NCBI RefSeq assembly: GCF_016863335.1
Contig: NZ_BOOR01000008.1
Location: 248,001-312,000, forward strand
Direction: 5' to 3'
Length of the DNA stretch: 64,000 bases
Source of the DNA: Planotetraspora thailandica
GTDB taxonomy: Bacteria; Actinomycetota; Actinomycetes; Streptosporangiales; Streptosporangiaceae
The position numbers and the translations under genes were made by a program. Each line of letters begins with the position of its first letter. Within the stretch, counting starts at the first letter, position 1. Under the pieces are notes generated by a model that was given only the letters and a program-made list of their open reading frames with translations, ran no database searches and had not been told where the DNA came from. Below, piece after piece: positions 8,661 to 18,410 of this stretch.

Positions 8661-10169
8661 TCACACAACTGGCTGGTCATGCGGGGTCCCCGCGGCCTCG
8701 GGTGCGGCTTCTGGAGCGGCACGGGGCGTCGGGACGACGGCCTCACGGCCTGCGGCGGGACGCACCATGAGCGCGGCGGCCAGGCAGGCGAGCGGAACGG
8801 CGGGCAGCACGTACCGGTAGTCGAACGCCGCCGTCGCGGCGGGGACCACGAGCAGGGCCAGCGCCGTGATCCACACCGGCCACACGCCCGGTGTCCCCCG
8901 CTCGTTCTTCCGCCTCCCGGCACGCCGCCTGGTCAGCGAGACGGCCGGAGGGACGAGGAGCAGCACGAGCAGGAACGTCCCGGGAAGATGGGCCGCCTTC
9001 TGGTAGGCGCGCATCCACCCCGCGTACGGCTCGGCGACCGTCACCGTCAGCGGCCCCCGCTCGTACTGCTCGGCGACGGCGGCGCCCGCGACCGCGGGAT
9101 CGCGGTCCGGCGGGGGCGGCGGCGCGCTCGGGAACTCGTAGGACTGGACGGTCGCGGCGTCCGGGTAGACGGGCCGCCCGAAGGTGAAGGACCTGCCGAA
9201 CTCGACGAGCAGCGAGCGCGCGTAGTCCAGCGGCTGGCTGGTGATCGCGAGCATGCCGAAGCGCTGGGCCAGCGCGTCGTTGGCCCTGGTGAAGGTGATC
9301 CCGGGCAGCTTGACCACGGGGGAGCCGGCGTCCCAGGCGTAGCTCGGCGCGGGCGGCCGCGCGGCGGGCGGGCGCGGATCGCACAACACCGCGAGATCGG
9401 CGGGCGGCTTCATCACGGCGCAGTCGGCGAACATCATCGTGCGGGAGTAGAGGAACACCCCGTTGGAGGCCACCAGGCCCACGCGGTGGTGTGCGGCGTA
9501 GAACCACCCGGCGTAGGCGGCGACGGGCAGCGACACGGCCAGGGCGAAAGCGGCCACCGGGGCCGCGAGACGCCTGAGCCCGCCGGCGGACCGTCCGGCG
9601 AAGGCCTGCCAGAGCAGCACGAGTCCGAAGACACCGATCAAGGGCAGGCCGATGGTCCTGGTCACCGTGGCCGCGGCCAGCAACAGGCCCGTCGCGGCAG
9701 CCGTACGGGCAGGACGGCTGGAGGGCCGGGCGAGGAGGCAGGCGGCCGCGACGACGAGCAACGTGAAGAGCGAGTCGGAGACGAGCAGGTGCTCGAGCTG
9801 GATCTGGTAGGCGTCAAGCAGCACCGGCACGGCGGCGAGGGCGCCGAGCCAGGCGCGACCGGTCCGGCGCAGCACGGTGGCGTAGATCAGGGCACCGGTC
9901 AGGAGCCCGAGCAGATGCTGGGTGAGCGTGACCGCGGCGAAGCTGTGGAACGGCTCGAGCAGCCGCAGGAAAAGGGAGTATCCGGCGGGCCGCACCAGGT
10001 CGGGGCTCGGCCGTACGGCCGTCACGACATAGGTGTAGGAGTCGGGGAACCAGAGGGCGGGCCGATAGCCGATCATGGTGATGACGCGCAGCGCCGCGCC
10101 CGACGTGAAGGCGACGAGAAACCACCCGTGTCGCCGGGTCCACGACGCGATGCGCCTGGTTTGCGCCAC
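8661..10169 (-). CDS. Polytopic membrane protein, GT-C-like glycosyltransferase
   Basis: About 502 residues with roughly ten hydrophobic helices. The early segment has LRVITMIGYRPALWFPDSYTY, in which an acidic residue after the first helix (WFPDS) resembles the GT-C active-site loop of polyprenyl-phosphate-dependent sugar transferases. A large extracytoplasmic loop lies around residues 240-390. An open frame reaches 10277, but that would overlap the divergent neighbour. I place the start at GTG 10169, preceded by GGGAG at proper spacing. The product probably adds sugars from a lipid carrier outside the membrane. Family assignment is by topology and this loop only. Confidence 0.65.
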   Translation of the reverse strand: MAQTRRIASWTRRHGWFLVAFTSGAALRVITMIGYRPALWFPDSYTYVVTAVRPSPDLVRPAGYSLFLRLLEPFHSFAAVTLTQHLLGLLTGALIYATVLRRTGRAWLGALAAVPVLLDAYQIQLEHLLVSDSLFTLLVVAAACLLARPSSRPARTAAATGLLLAAATVTRTIGLPLIGVFGLVLLWQAFAGRSAGGLRRLAAPVAAFALAVSLPVAAYAGWFYAAHHRVGLVASNGVFLYSRTMMFADCAVMKPPADLAVLCDPRPPAARPPAPSYAWDAGSPVVKLPGITFTRANDALAQRFGMLAITSQPLDYARSLLVEFGRSFTFGRPVYPDAATVQSYEFPSAPPPPPDRDPAVAGAAVAEQYERGPLTVTVAEPYAGWMRAYQKAAHLPGTFLLVLLLVPPAVSLTRRRAGRRKNERGTPGVWPVWITALALLVVPAATAAFDYRYVLPAVPLACLAAALMVRPAAGREAVVPTPRAAPEAAPEAAGTPHDQPVV

Positions 10170-10348
10170 GCTCACTCCCGATGCCGGTGATTTCCCGCGT
10201 ACGCTACCGGGTCCGGCGACCAGCCGTGACCTGCGCGAGCGCGGATGAGCCCGGCCGATCGCCCACCCGGACGGCATCGATCGGTGGCCGGGCCCGTTAC
10301 GCTCGGCTCATTCCAGCGAACGCGTTCAGTCGCCTCCGCCAGCGGGCC

Positions 10349-12496
10349 GTGAGGCGGACGACATGGCCGGCGGCGGGCCGGGTGCTCGCCGTCGCCTCCG
10401 CCGTGCCCGCGCTCGCCCTCAGCGGATGGCTGGTCGCGGGGCTTCCGCTCCTGCTGCTCGGGTGGTTCTCCCCCCTGCCGGCGACGCTACTCGGAGGCGG
10501 CCTCGCCGTCGCCTTCTGCTGGTACGGCCTGCGCCGCATGCCGGAGACGGTGGAGTCGTCGGCCTGGTCGGCCGCGGGGGTGTTCCTCGTCGCGGTCGCC
10601 TCGGCGATCTTCAACGGGATCTTCCACGGCGAACAGCTGATCATCCGCCGTGATCCCGCCACCTACGCGCAGTATGCGATCTGGGTGGCCAAGCACGGCT
10701 CGCTGCCGATCCCCACCGGCGACTTCGGCGGCCCCGACCGGGCCCTGCGGTTCGCGAGCATGGGCATGTACGGATGGGACGGCGGCATCGTCCCGCAGTT
10801 CATGCCGGGCCCTCCGATCATCCACTCGATCGGGTACTGGCTCGGCGGCGTCCCCGGCCTGGTGCTCGTGCCGCCGGTGCTCGGCGGCCTTGCCGTGCTC
10901 GTCTTCGGCGGGACGGTTGCCCGGCTCGTGGGGGCGCGGTGGGCTCCGGTGGCGGCACTCGTGTTCGCCGTGAGCCTGCCCATCCTCTACACCTCGCGCA
11001 CGACGTTCAGCGAGATCCCCTCGATGATCCTGATCTTCGGCGGGATGAGCCTGCTGCTCGACGCGCGGTTCCGGCTGCGCGCCGGGGCGCTCGGGGCGGG
11101 TTTCCTCGGCCCGGCCACGCCCGCCGAGGCCGCTGGGGCTGTCGGGGTCACTGGGGCCGCGCGCGGCGCCCGGCTCATGGCGGGGCTCGCCGGCCTGGCG
11201 TTCGGCCTCGCCCTGCTCGTGCGCATCGACGGGTTGCGCGACGTGCTGCCCGTGCTGGCCTACGCCGGCCTGCTCGTCGCCATGGCCCGCGTCTTCCGCA
11301 CCGCCGACCCCGGGCACACGCGGGTGCCCGAGGGGAAGCTCGGACTGCCGCTGCTCGCCGGGCTGCTGGCCGGCGGAGGGCTCGGCTTCGCTGCCTGCTA
11401 CCTGCTCGCCCGGCCCTATCTCGGCTATCTGTCGGGCTCGCTCAAGCCGCTGCTGGCCATCTGCGCCGCCGTGCTCGTGCTCACCCTCGTCGCGGTGGCC
11501 CTCGCGCCGTGGATCGTCCGCCGCACACGTGCGCTCGCCGGGGGACGGATCGCCCGCCGCCTCCCCGATCTCGCCGCGGGCCTGGTGGTGCTCGTCGTCG
11601 TGGGCCTGGCCGTACGGCCCTGGGTGCAGACGGTGCAGCGCGTTCCGACGACGCCGGAAGACCAGCTGACGGCCGCGTTCATCAGCAAGACGCAGCAGGT
11701 GAACCACCTGCCGATCGACCCGAACCGGCTCTACTACGAGAACTCGCTTTATTGGGTCATCTGGTATGTCGGAGTGCCCGTCGTCGTGCTGGCCACGCTG
11801 GCCGCCGCGGTGCTCACGCGGCGTATGGCCCGGGGCAGGGAATTCGGCTGGCTGCTGCCGCTGGCGATCATCGCCTGGACGACGGTGACGACGCTCTGGC
11901 GTCCCGGGATCACCCCCGACCATCCCTGGGCCTCGCGGCGGCTCGCCCCGATCGTCATCCCCGGCATGATCCTGCTCGCCGTGTGGGGGCTGCGCTGGAT
12001 CAGGCGGCGGGTACGCCTGCGGGGGTACGGCACCCGCCTCATCGTGGCGGGAGGGGCGATCCTGCTCGTGGTCCCCGCCGCGATCACCTCGATCGGCACC
12101 GCCTTCACCCCGGTCGACCGGGGGGAGGCCGCCGCCGTGGCCGGCCTCTGCCGGGCGATCCCCTCCAACGCGTCCGTGCTGATCGTCGAGCGGGCCACCG
12201 GCGACCGGTTCACCCAGGTCGTCCGGGGCCAGTGCGGCGTGCCCACCGCCTGGGTGGCCTACCCCCAGGGCAGCGACGTGCCGCTGCATTCCGACATCGA
12301 GCGACTGATCGACAAGGTCAGGGGCACGGGCCGGCTGCCGGTGCTGCTCGCCGCCGAGCCCGGCCAACTGTGGCCGTACGGCATGCCGGAGCGGGTCTTC
12401 GCCCTCCGCAGCCGCCAGGACGAGCGCTCGCTCGTCGACCCCCCGAACGGCACCTGGTCGCTCACCGTCGACGTCTGGATGACCATCCCGGCCTGA
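10349..12496 (+). CDS. Large polytopic membrane protein, probable GT-C glycosyltransferase
   Basis: About 715 residues with 12 or more membrane helices. Near residue 100 the sequence IIRRDPATYAQYAIWVAKHG forms an extracytoplasmic loop with an Asp typical of GT-C enzymes (dolichyl-phosphate-mannose-type transferases). A soluble C-terminal portion (~residues 590-715) contains CRAIPSNASVLIVERAT. The frame is open from 10181, but GTG 10349 is preferred: the region upstream is short on coding character and belongs to the divergent promoter. Divergent from the preceding GT-C-like gene with ~180 bp between them. It probably acts in the same extracytoplasmic glycan assembly; donor unknown. Confidence 0.65.
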   Translation: MRRTTWPAAGRVLAVASAVPALALSGWLVAGLPLLLLGWFSPLPATLLGGGLAVAFCWYGLRRMPETVESSAWSAAGVFLVAVASAIFNGIFHGEQLIIRRDPATYAQYAIWVAKHGSLPIPTGDFGGPDRALRFASMGMYGWDGGIVPQFMPGPPIIHSIGYWLGGVPGLVLVPPVLGGLAVLVFGGTVARLVGARWAPVAALVFAVSLPILYTSRTTFSEIPSMILIFGGMSLLLDARFRLRAGALGAGFLGPATPAEAAGAVGVTGAARGARLMAGLAGLAFGLALLVRIDGLRDVLPVLAYAGLLVAMARVFRTADPGHTRVPEGKLGLPLLAGLLAGGGLGFAACYLLARPYLGYLSGSLKPLLAICAAVLVLTLVAVALAPWIVRRTRALAGGRIARRLPDLAAGLVVLVVVGLAVRPWVQTVQRVPTTPEDQLTAAFISKTQQVNHLPIDPNRLYYENSLYWVIWYVGVPVVVLATLAAAVLTRRMARGREFGWLLPLAIIAWTTVTTLWRPGITPDHPWASRRLAPIVIPGMILLAVWGLRWIRRRVRLRGYGTRLIVAGGAILLVVPAAITSIGTAFTPVDRGEAAAVAGLCRAIPSNASVLIVERATGDRFTQVVRGQCGVPTAWVAYPQGSDVPLHSDIERLIDKVRGTGRLPVLLAAEPGQLWPYGMPERVFALRSRQDERSLVDPPNGTWSLTVDVWMTIPA

Positions 12497-12509
12497 ACCC
12501 GGCTTTGAC

Positions 12510-12551
12510 GCCAACTGAGAAACGTTGATTGAGGACCATTTCTCAGTTGGC
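12510..12551. promoter_or_regulatory. Perfect 13-bp inverted repeat (operator or terminator)
   Basis: GCCAACTGAGAAA (12510-12522) and TTTCTCAGTTGGC (12539-12551) are exact inverse complements with a 16-nt centre. The element is 13 bp past the stop of the membrane protein and 9 bp before the ATG of the broken AlbA_2-type gene. A TTGACG hexamer sits at 12505-12510. It could be an autoregulatory operator, since many AlbA_2 proteins are annotated as transcriptional regulators, or a terminator for the upstream gene. The arms are AT-rich for this genome, unlike its other terminators, so I favour an operator. Confidence 0.5.
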
Positions 12552-12560
12552 CTCAAACGC

Positions 12561-14112
12561 ATGCAGCTGGACGAGGCCGAGTCGGCGCTTGATCTGGTGG
12601 GGGCCGGCATGACGGCGGACCAGCTTGAGTCGGAGACTCTCGATTTCAAGTTCCCGGCGGATTCCCTGAAAGCCACCTTCAACCTGCTGGCCGACGCGCT
12701 CGTCTGCTTCGTGAACGCGCACGGCGGAACAGTGGTCCCGGGGGTGGATGACAAGGCCACGACGCGGGCGGACGCGTTGCGCGGAGTGCCGGAGACCTAC
12801 ACCCTCGACCAGATCCGCAAGGGAGTATTCGACCGGACACAGCCGTCGATCACTCCGTTCGTCAATGAAAAGGTCGTCGACGGCGTCAGACTCATCCTCG
12901 TAGCGGTTCCGCAAGGCGTTATGCCGCACAGCAACCGGTCGGGCCTGGCAACTCGTCGGCTCGGCAAGGAGTGTCTGCCCTTCCCTCCTGATCAGCAGCG
13001 CGAGGTGATGATCGCGCGGGGGCAGGTCGACTGGTCGGCGGAGAAGTCGAGTGCCGAGATCGGTGATCTGAGCATTGTGGAGTTCGGCAGATTGCGGCGG
13101 CTCCTCGCATCGAGGGGCGACCGGGATCACCTCGTCGAACTCGGCGACAAAGCGCTGCTCGAGGCCCTGCGACTGCTGGCACCGGATGGGACGGTGACCA
13201 ATGCGGGGGTTCTCCTGCTGGCGGAAGAAGAGTCGCTCCAGCGGATCATCCCTGGCTACGGATACTCCTACCAATTCCGCCCGACCGCTGGAAAGGAGGC
13301 GACAGGAAGAACTCGGGGCACGCGCCCGGTGCTCGCCGCGATCGAAACAATGGTCGACGCCATCGAAACCCGCCGGGAGATCCACCCCTTGAACATCGCG
13401 GGCGGGCGGCAGCTTCAGCTTACGGACTATCCGCGGGACGCCGTCCGGGAACTGATAGTCAACGCCCTCATCCATCGGTCATACGAGACCGGCGGGACAG
13501 TGGACCGTCGACCGGGCGTATCGCGAAATGCTCCGTGTCGGCAAGGAACCCCCGGCTTTCGAGGACCAGGGCACTCTGGTCCGCGTCACCTTGGCCGGAG
13601 GCATCGGACATGACGTTTTCGTACGCTTCATCAGTGACCTCCCGTTGCAGGCGGGACGGGATGTGAATGTCCTCCTAGCGCTGTCGCACCTTCGGCACAG
13701 CTCCAGCATCGACGCGCTCAGACTCGGCGGCTTGATCCAGCGACAACCAGTGGAAGCACAGGAAGTTCTTGCGCGCATGGCCACGGAGCTGACGCTGCTG
13801 GAGCCCACGAGGAGGACCCTCAACAAGCCCTTTCCGACATACCGTCTTCGCGCGGGGGTCGTCGCGGCGCTCTCCCGTGCGGTGGCTTATCACCGGCGTG
13901 GAATCGACGGCATGGACCAGAAGATCATCGATCACGTGCGCGAATATGGATTCATTACAAACCGCACAATTCAGCGCATCTTTGACGTCCATGTCTTCGC
14001 GGTCCGCGATCTGCTCAATGATCTTCGAGAGAGCCGGATCCTGGAGAAGATCGGTGATGCCAGGGGAGGTAAGGGCGTCCGGTACGGTCCCGGATCCGCG
14101 TTCCCGAAGTGA
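12561..14112 (+). pseudogene. Broken AlbA_2/Schlafen-type ATP-binding regulator (internal deletion plus frameshift)
   Basis: The first part (from ATG 12561) encodes an AlbA_2-like N-terminal domain (ESETLDFKFPADSL, then ADALVCFVNAHGGTVVPGVDDK) and the beginning of an ATPase-like domain (YPRDAVRELIVNALIHRSYE). At about 13500 the reading jumps by +1: a second frame continues VDRAYREMLRVGKEPPAFED and runs to the stop at 14112, ending in a winged-helix region. In intact relatives some 100 residues of HATPase_c_4 sequence lie between these two blocks. They are absent here, so a deletion removed the ATP-binding core and shifted the frame. Two residual frames (to 13613 and from ~13506) could still be translated separately. 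The gene interrupts an otherwise consistent glycan cluster. Confidence 0.75.
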
Positions 14113-14228
14113 AGGTCCGGAGCCGCGGGCTCTGAGCGGCGCCGGCCGAGGAAGACGGCGGATCGGGAGCCTGGAGGACTTTGCGATGTTGGGTCGCGGT
14201 TTGGCTGGGCAGAGTACCCTAACCGGAC

Positions 14229-15158
14229 GTGACCACGCCCGAGACCTCTGGAAGCGCTGTGACTGCCGCGGAGAACCCTTACGTGACGATCGTCCTGCCC
14301 TGTTACAACGAGCAGGATCACGTTGTCGACGAGGTCGAGCGCATCTGCGCCGCCATGGACGCGAGCGGTTACACCTACGAGCTGGTGGCCGTGGACGACT
14401 GCTCCACCGACCAGACCCTCGCCCGCCTCCAGGAGGCGGCCCCGCGCTTCCCGCAGATGCGGATCAAGGCGTTCCACCGCAACGGCGGCTCGGGCACGGT
14501 CCGCAGGATCGGCACGCAGGAGGCCCGCGGCGAGATCGTCGTGTGGACCGACGCCGACATGACCTACCCCAACGAGCGCATTCCCGAGCTCGTGCAGATC
14601 CTCGAGAAGGACCACACCGTCGACCAGGTCGTCGGCGCGCGCACCACCGAGGAGGGCTCGCACAAGTTCCTGCGCGTCCCGGCCAAGTGGTTCATCCGCA
14701 AGGTCGCCGAGCGCCTGGCGGGACAGAAGATCCCCGACCTCAACTCGGGCCTGCGGGCCTTCCGCAAGTCGGTCGCCAAGCCGTACCTGCGGCTGCTGCC
14801 CCCCGGGTTCTCCTGCGTCACGACCATCACGCTGGCGTTCCTGTCGAACCAGCACGACGTCTACTACCTGCCGATCGAATACGCCAAGCGGGCCGGGAAG
14901 TCGAAGTTCAGCTTCGTCTCCGACGCCTACCGCTACATCCTGCAGGTGCTGCGGATGGTCATGTACTTCAACCCGCTCAAGGTGCTCATGCCGCCGGCCC
15001 TCTGGCTGGTCGGCATCGGGCTGGTCAAGGGCGTGTTCGACGTGGTGCGCTACGGCTTCTACCTGACCAGCAACACCATCGTGATCTTCCTGTCCGGCCT
15101 GCTCATCGGGTCACTTGCACTGCTCGCCGACCTCATCGTCCGGTCCCGCGGCGAGTAG
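14229..15158 (+). CDS. Polyprenyl-phosphate glycosyltransferase (family 2, DPM1/GtrB-like)
   Basis: A 309-residue enzyme. It has a GT2 domain at residues ~15-235 with VTIVLPCYNEQDHV, VDDCSTDQTL, a WTDADMTYP metal motif and DLNSGLRAFRK. Two C-terminal membrane helices follow (PALWLVGIGLVKGVF and IVIFLSGLLIGSLALLADLIV). This layout belongs to dolichol/undecaprenyl-phosphate sugar synthases, which make the lipid-linked donor used by GT-C enzymes outside the membrane. The two GT-C-like proteins just upstream are natural users of such a donor. GTG 14229 starts the gene. A family 4 glycosyltransferase follows after 9 bp, so the two are co-transcribed. Confidence 0.88.
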   Translation: MTTPETSGSAVTAAENPYVTIVLPCYNEQDHVVDEVERICAAMDASGYTYELVAVDDCSTDQTLARLQEAAPRFPQMRIKAFHRNGGSGTVRRIGTQEARGEIVVWTDADMTYPNERIPELVQILEKDHTVDQVVGARTTEEGSHKFLRVPAKWFIRKVAERLAGQKIPDLNSGLRAFRKSVAKPYLRLLPPGFSCVTTITLAFLSNQHDVYYLPIEYAKRAGKSKFSFVSDAYRYILQVLRMVMYFNPLKVLMPPALWLVGIGLVKGVFDVVRYGFYLTSNTIVIFLSGLLIGSLALLADLIVRSRGE

Positions 15159-15167
15159 GGCGAACCG

Positions 15168-16241
15168 ATGCGGATAGCGATCGTCGGACCGACGTATCCG
15201 TACAAGGGCGGCGGCGCCCATCACACGACCGAGCTGGCGCACCGGTTGCGGGCCGCGGGGCACGAGGTCGTGATCGAGTCGTGGCGCGCCCAGTACCCCT
15301 CGTTCCTGTATCCCGGTCAGCAGACCATCGACGCGCCCGAGGGCGAGCCGTACCCGGACACCCGGCGGATGCTCGACTGGCGCCGCCCCGACGGATGGGT
15401 CGCCTGCGGGAGGCGGCTGCGCGGGTTCGACCTCGTGGTCCTCGCCGTGCTCAGCCCCGTGCAGGTGCCCGCCTATCTCGGCATCCTCTTCGGCCTGCGC
15501 CGCAAAACCAGGGTGGTCGCCCTGTGCCACAACGTGCTGCCGCACGAGCGCAAGCCGTATGACAGGCCCTTGATGAAGGCCCTGCTCGGCAGGGTCGACG
15601 GCGTGCTCACCCACTCGGAGGAGCAGGCGGCCACGGCGCGCGGGCTCACCACCGCCCCCGTGCGTTCGGCCGCCCTCGCGCCGCACCTGCCCGCTCGTAG
15701 CGCCAGGGGCGCCGCCGGGGCCGAGCCGTACGGCAGGCTGTTGTTCTTCGGCATCGTCCGGCCGTACAAAGGGCTCGACCTGCTGCTGCACGCCCTGGCC
15801 CAGGTGCAGGGGGTCGGGCTGACGGTGGCGGGGGAGTTCTGGGGCGGCCTGGAGGCGACGAAGGCCCTCATCGCCGAATTGGGGCTGGCCGACCGCGTCG
15901 AACTGCGCCCCGGATATGTGGCCGCGGAAGACGTGCCCGGCCTGTTCGCCGAGGCCGACGCCCTCGTGCTGCCCTATCGGTCGGCGACGGCCAGCCAGAA
16001 CGTGTGGCTGGGCCACGAGCACGGCGTGCCGGTGATCGCGACCCGGGTGGGGGCGCTCGCCGACAACGTCGAGGACGGCGTCGACGGCCTGCTCGTCGAG
16101 CCCGGCTCGGCGGGGGCGCTGGCCGAGGCGATCAAACGTTTCTACGAACCGGGCGTGCCCGCCCGTCTGCGTAGCGGGGTCAAACCCGTCGACCCCGACC
16201 CCTTCTGGGCCGTCTACCTCGAAACCCTCCTTTCCCCGTGA
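15168..16241 (+). CDS. Family 4 glycosyltransferase
   Basis: A 357-residue GT-B protein. Its N-terminal domain starts MRIAIVGPTYPYKGGGAHHT with the Gly-rich acceptor loop. The C-terminal donor domain has LLFFGIVRPYKGLDLLL, LTVAGEFWGG, VAAEDVPGLFAEADALVLPY and GVPVIATRVGALADNVEDG, the usual EX7E region. It has no membrane segments. It starts 9 bp after the DPM1-like gene, with a GGGCG-type site, and forms an operon with it. Its TGA stop (16239-16241) is embedded in the first copy of the 53-bp-period repeat array that follows. Confidence 0.9.
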   Translation: MRIAIVGPTYPYKGGGAHHTTELAHRLRAAGHEVVIESWRAQYPSFLYPGQQTIDAPEGEPYPDTRRMLDWRRPDGWVACGRRLRGFDLVVLAVLSPVQVPAYLGILFGLRRKTRVVALCHNVLPHERKPYDRPLMKALLGRVDGVLTHSEEQAATARGLTTAPVRSAALAPHLPARSARGAAGAEPYGRLLFFGIVRPYKGLDLLLHALAQVQGVGLTVAGEFWGGLEATKALIAELGLADRVELRPGYVAAEDVPGLFAEADALVLPYRSATASQNVWLGHEHGVPVIATRVGALADNVEDGVDGLLVEPGSAGALAEAIKRFYEPGVPARLRSGVKPVDPDPFWAVYLETLLSP

Positions 16242-16354
16242 TCATGCAGAAGTTCGAGATCATGGTGCGTGAGCTGCGGCGATCCGTTTCGTGATCATGC
16301 AGAAGTTCGGCGGCGGGTGCGCCGGCCTGCGCACCCGCACTTCGTGATCATGCA
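16238..16354 (+). repeat. 53-bp-period intergenic repeat array (two full copies, one terminal)
   Basis: The 19-bp motif GTGATCATGCAGAAGTTCG occurs at 16238-16256 and 16291-16309. A terminal copy reduced to GTGATCATGCA lies at 16344-16354. Start-to-start distance is 53 bp in both steps. The spacers (34 bp) have centres TGAGCTGC and CGGCCTGC. The second spacer is a perfect hairpin, GCGGGTGCG / CGCACCCGC around CCGGCCTG. The first copy begins at the stop codon of the glycosyltransferase, and the array lies ~127 bp before the methyltransferase start. Confidence 0.9.
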
Positions 16355-16480
16355 ATAGGGGCGGCCCAGGGGAGCCCGGCTCTCACGGGCGGGCCCACTT
16401 CGGCCGACGGGCAGGGGGTGCGGCCGTGCGGCGGTACTGTTGGGCACCGTGGCACGGACGCAGATAGCGGTGATCGACCG

Positions 16481-17332
16481 GTGAGCAGAGAACGCGCCGC
16501 GCAACTGGAGTACTCCGAGTTCCAGGGCGCGATGCTGGATGAGGCCAAACGCCGCCGCAAGGCCGCGAAGATCCTCGCCGTGCTCGCGCACTATCTGGGC
16601 AGGGACGCGGCCGAACCCGGCCAGATGTTGTCCGGGCTGACCGTCGCCGACATCGGCTGTTCGGCCGGTTTCATCGCCGACGAGCTCGCCGGCGCGGGGG
16701 CGGGCCGTACGTTCGGGGTCGACATCGACGTTCCCGGCCTGAAGAAGGCGGCCGAGCGGTTCGGCGAGCGGGTCGAGTTCGTCTGCGCGAACGGCGAGGC
16801 CCTGCCGTTCCCCGACGGGTCGATCGACGTGCTGGTCTTCAACCACATCTACGAGCACGTGGTGGACCCGGACGCGGTGATCAAGGACATGCACCGCGTG
16901 CTCTCCGACGACGGCGTGCTGTACCTGGGTCTCGGCAACCGGCTCGGCGTCATGGAGCCGCACTACAAGCTGCCCTTCCTGTCCTACCTGCCGCCCGCCG
17001 CGGCCGACCGCTATGTGCGGGCCTTCGGGCGGGCCGATCACTACTACGAGCGGTTCCGTACGCGGGGCGGGCTGCGCAGGATGCTGGCGGACTTCCACGT
17101 GTGGGACTACACCTTCCCCGTGCTCGCCTCCCCTGACCGGTTCGCCGGGGGCGAGCTGTTCCCCGGAGCCGTCGGCCGCGCCGCCAAGGGCGTGCTGGAG
17201 CGGGCGCCGCGCCCTGCCCTGACCGCGCTGCGTCCTGTCGTCCCCACCTACCTCTGGATCGCCACCAAGACGCCCGGCCGGCCGCTCGGCGCCGCGCTCC
17301 CGCAGCCGCCCGAGGCGGTCTCCGCGCCATGA
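16481..17332 (+). CDS. Class I SAM-dependent methyltransferase
   Basis: About 283 residues from GTG 16481. Motif I is VADIGCSAGFIADELAGAG, with an acidic end of strand 2 (FGVDID) and post-I region VCANGEALPFPDGSIDVLVFNHIYEHV, all standard for methyltransferase_11/25 enzymes. The C-terminal half (YKLPFLSYLPP, RADHYYERFRTRGG) resembles methyltransferases found in exopolysaccharide clusters. The frame is open from 16418, but the start of the conserved sequence and the GTG favour 16481. It is followed at 13 bp by a flippase-like membrane gene. The substrate is likely a glycan or lipid-linked sugar, by context only. Confidence 0.82.
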   Translation: MSRERAAQLEYSEFQGAMLDEAKRRRKAAKILAVLAHYLGRDAAEPGQMLSGLTVADIGCSAGFIADELAGAGAGRTFGVDIDVPGLKKAAERFGERVEFVCANGEALPFPDGSIDVLVFNHIYEHVVDPDAVIKDMHRVLSDDGVLYLGLGNRLGVMEPHYKLPFLSYLPPAAADRYVRAFGRADHYYERFRTRGGLRRMLADFHVWDYTFPVLASPDRFAGGELFPGAVGRAAKGVLERAPRPALTALRPVVPTYLWIATKTPGRPLGAALPQPPEAVSAP

Positions 17333-17345
17333 CCCCGGACGTGGC

Positions 17346-18275
17346 ATGAACCGGCGCAAGGCACTTCGGCTGCTGTTCCTGCTCGTCGCGCTCGGGTTCG
17401 GCGCCTGGAGCATCGCGGGGCAGTGGGGGGCGGTCTCCGAAGGTTTCGCCCGGCTGTCGTGGCCGGAGCTCTCCGTTTCGCTGGTCGCCGTTCTCGGGGC
17501 GCTGGCCGCGGGCATGATGATGTGGCGCTCGCTGCTCGCCGAATTCGGCTCACCGCTGTCCCTCACCAGCGCAGCGAAGATCTTCTTTCTCGGCCAGCTC
17601 GGCAAGTACATCCCCGGCTCGGCGGTGCACGTCATGCTCGCCCAAATGGAGATGGGCCGCGACCACGGCATCCCGAGATCCCGCAGCGCCGCGGCGTTCT
17701 TCTTGACGTATCCGATCTACCTGGCGACCGGGCTGCTCGTGGGGGTGGTCACGCTCCCCGTGATCGGCGGTGATTCGGTCGCGCGCTACGCCTGGCTCCT
17801 GCTCCTCGTCCCCGTGCTCGCCGTGGCCCTCCATCCGAGGATCGTGAACCCGGTGATCGGCTTCGGGCTCAGGCGGTTGCGCAGGCCGCCCCTGGAGCGG
17901 CCGCTGACCCGCCGCGGCATCCTCACCGCCGTCGGATGGGCGCTCGCGGGGTGGGCGGCGTACGGCGTGCATCTCGCGATGATCGTCCATGGTCTCGGCG
18001 CCAGGGGAGCCGACGCGTTGATCCTCAGTTTCGGCGCCTTCGCGCTGGCATGGTGTCTGGGCACACTGGCGATCGTCTTCCCGGCCGGAGCGGGCGTGCG
18101 GGAGGTCGCCATGGTGGCCGCTCTCGCCCCGGTGCTCGATCGGGGGTCCGCCATCGCGGCCGCGCTCTGCTCCCGGCTCATCGTCTCCGTGGGCGACCTC
18201 GTGTGCGCAGCACTGGCCGGCCTTGCCTCCCGGAGATCGGTCCAGCCGTCCGGCCGACCTGTGGAGAAGCACTGA
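17346..18275 (+). CDS. Lysylphosphatidylglycerol synthase transmembrane-region (flippase-like) protein
   Basis: A 309-residue protein of about eight membrane helices in the UPF0104/LPG_synthase_TM family (COG0392). The marker segments are FFLGQLGKYIPGSAVHVMLAQMEM and FGAFALAWCLGTLAIVFPAGAGVREVAM. It has no lysyl-transferase (DUF2156) domain, so it is the flippase-like half only. Such proteins sit beside polyprenyl glycosyltransferases and are thought to help translocate lipid-linked sugars or lipids. It is in the same operon as the preceding methyltransferase (13-bp gap). Confidence 0.8.
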   Translation: MNRRKALRLLFLLVALGFGAWSIAGQWGAVSEGFARLSWPELSVSLVAVLGALAAGMMMWRSLLAEFGSPLSLTSAAKIFFLGQLGKYIPGSAVHVMLAQMEMGRDHGIPRSRSAAAFFLTYPIYLATGLLVGVVTLPVIGGDSVARYAWLLLLVPVLAVALHPRIVNPVIGFGLRRLRRPPLERPLTRRGILTAVGWALAGWAAYGVHLAMIVHGLGARGADALILSFGAFALAWCLGTLAIVFPAGAGVREVAMVAALAPVLDRGSAIAAALCSRLIVSVGDLVCAALAGLASRRSVQPSGRPVEKH

Positions 18276-18410
18276 TCGGCCGAACCGTACAGGCCATGTC
18301 CATGCGGTGTCCACGGGAACAATGGAGTGATGGAACATGGAGAATTCGTCAGCGGGGCGCCCCTTGTGTCAGTCCGACGAAGAATGGGGACCTAGGCTAA
18401 CCTCGCGGCT

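Noticed and set aside
12510-14112. Insertion sequence or transposon around the broken gene
   Set aside because: The 13-bp inverted repeat is a single local hairpin in front of the gene, not flanking terminal repeats, and no transposase is present.
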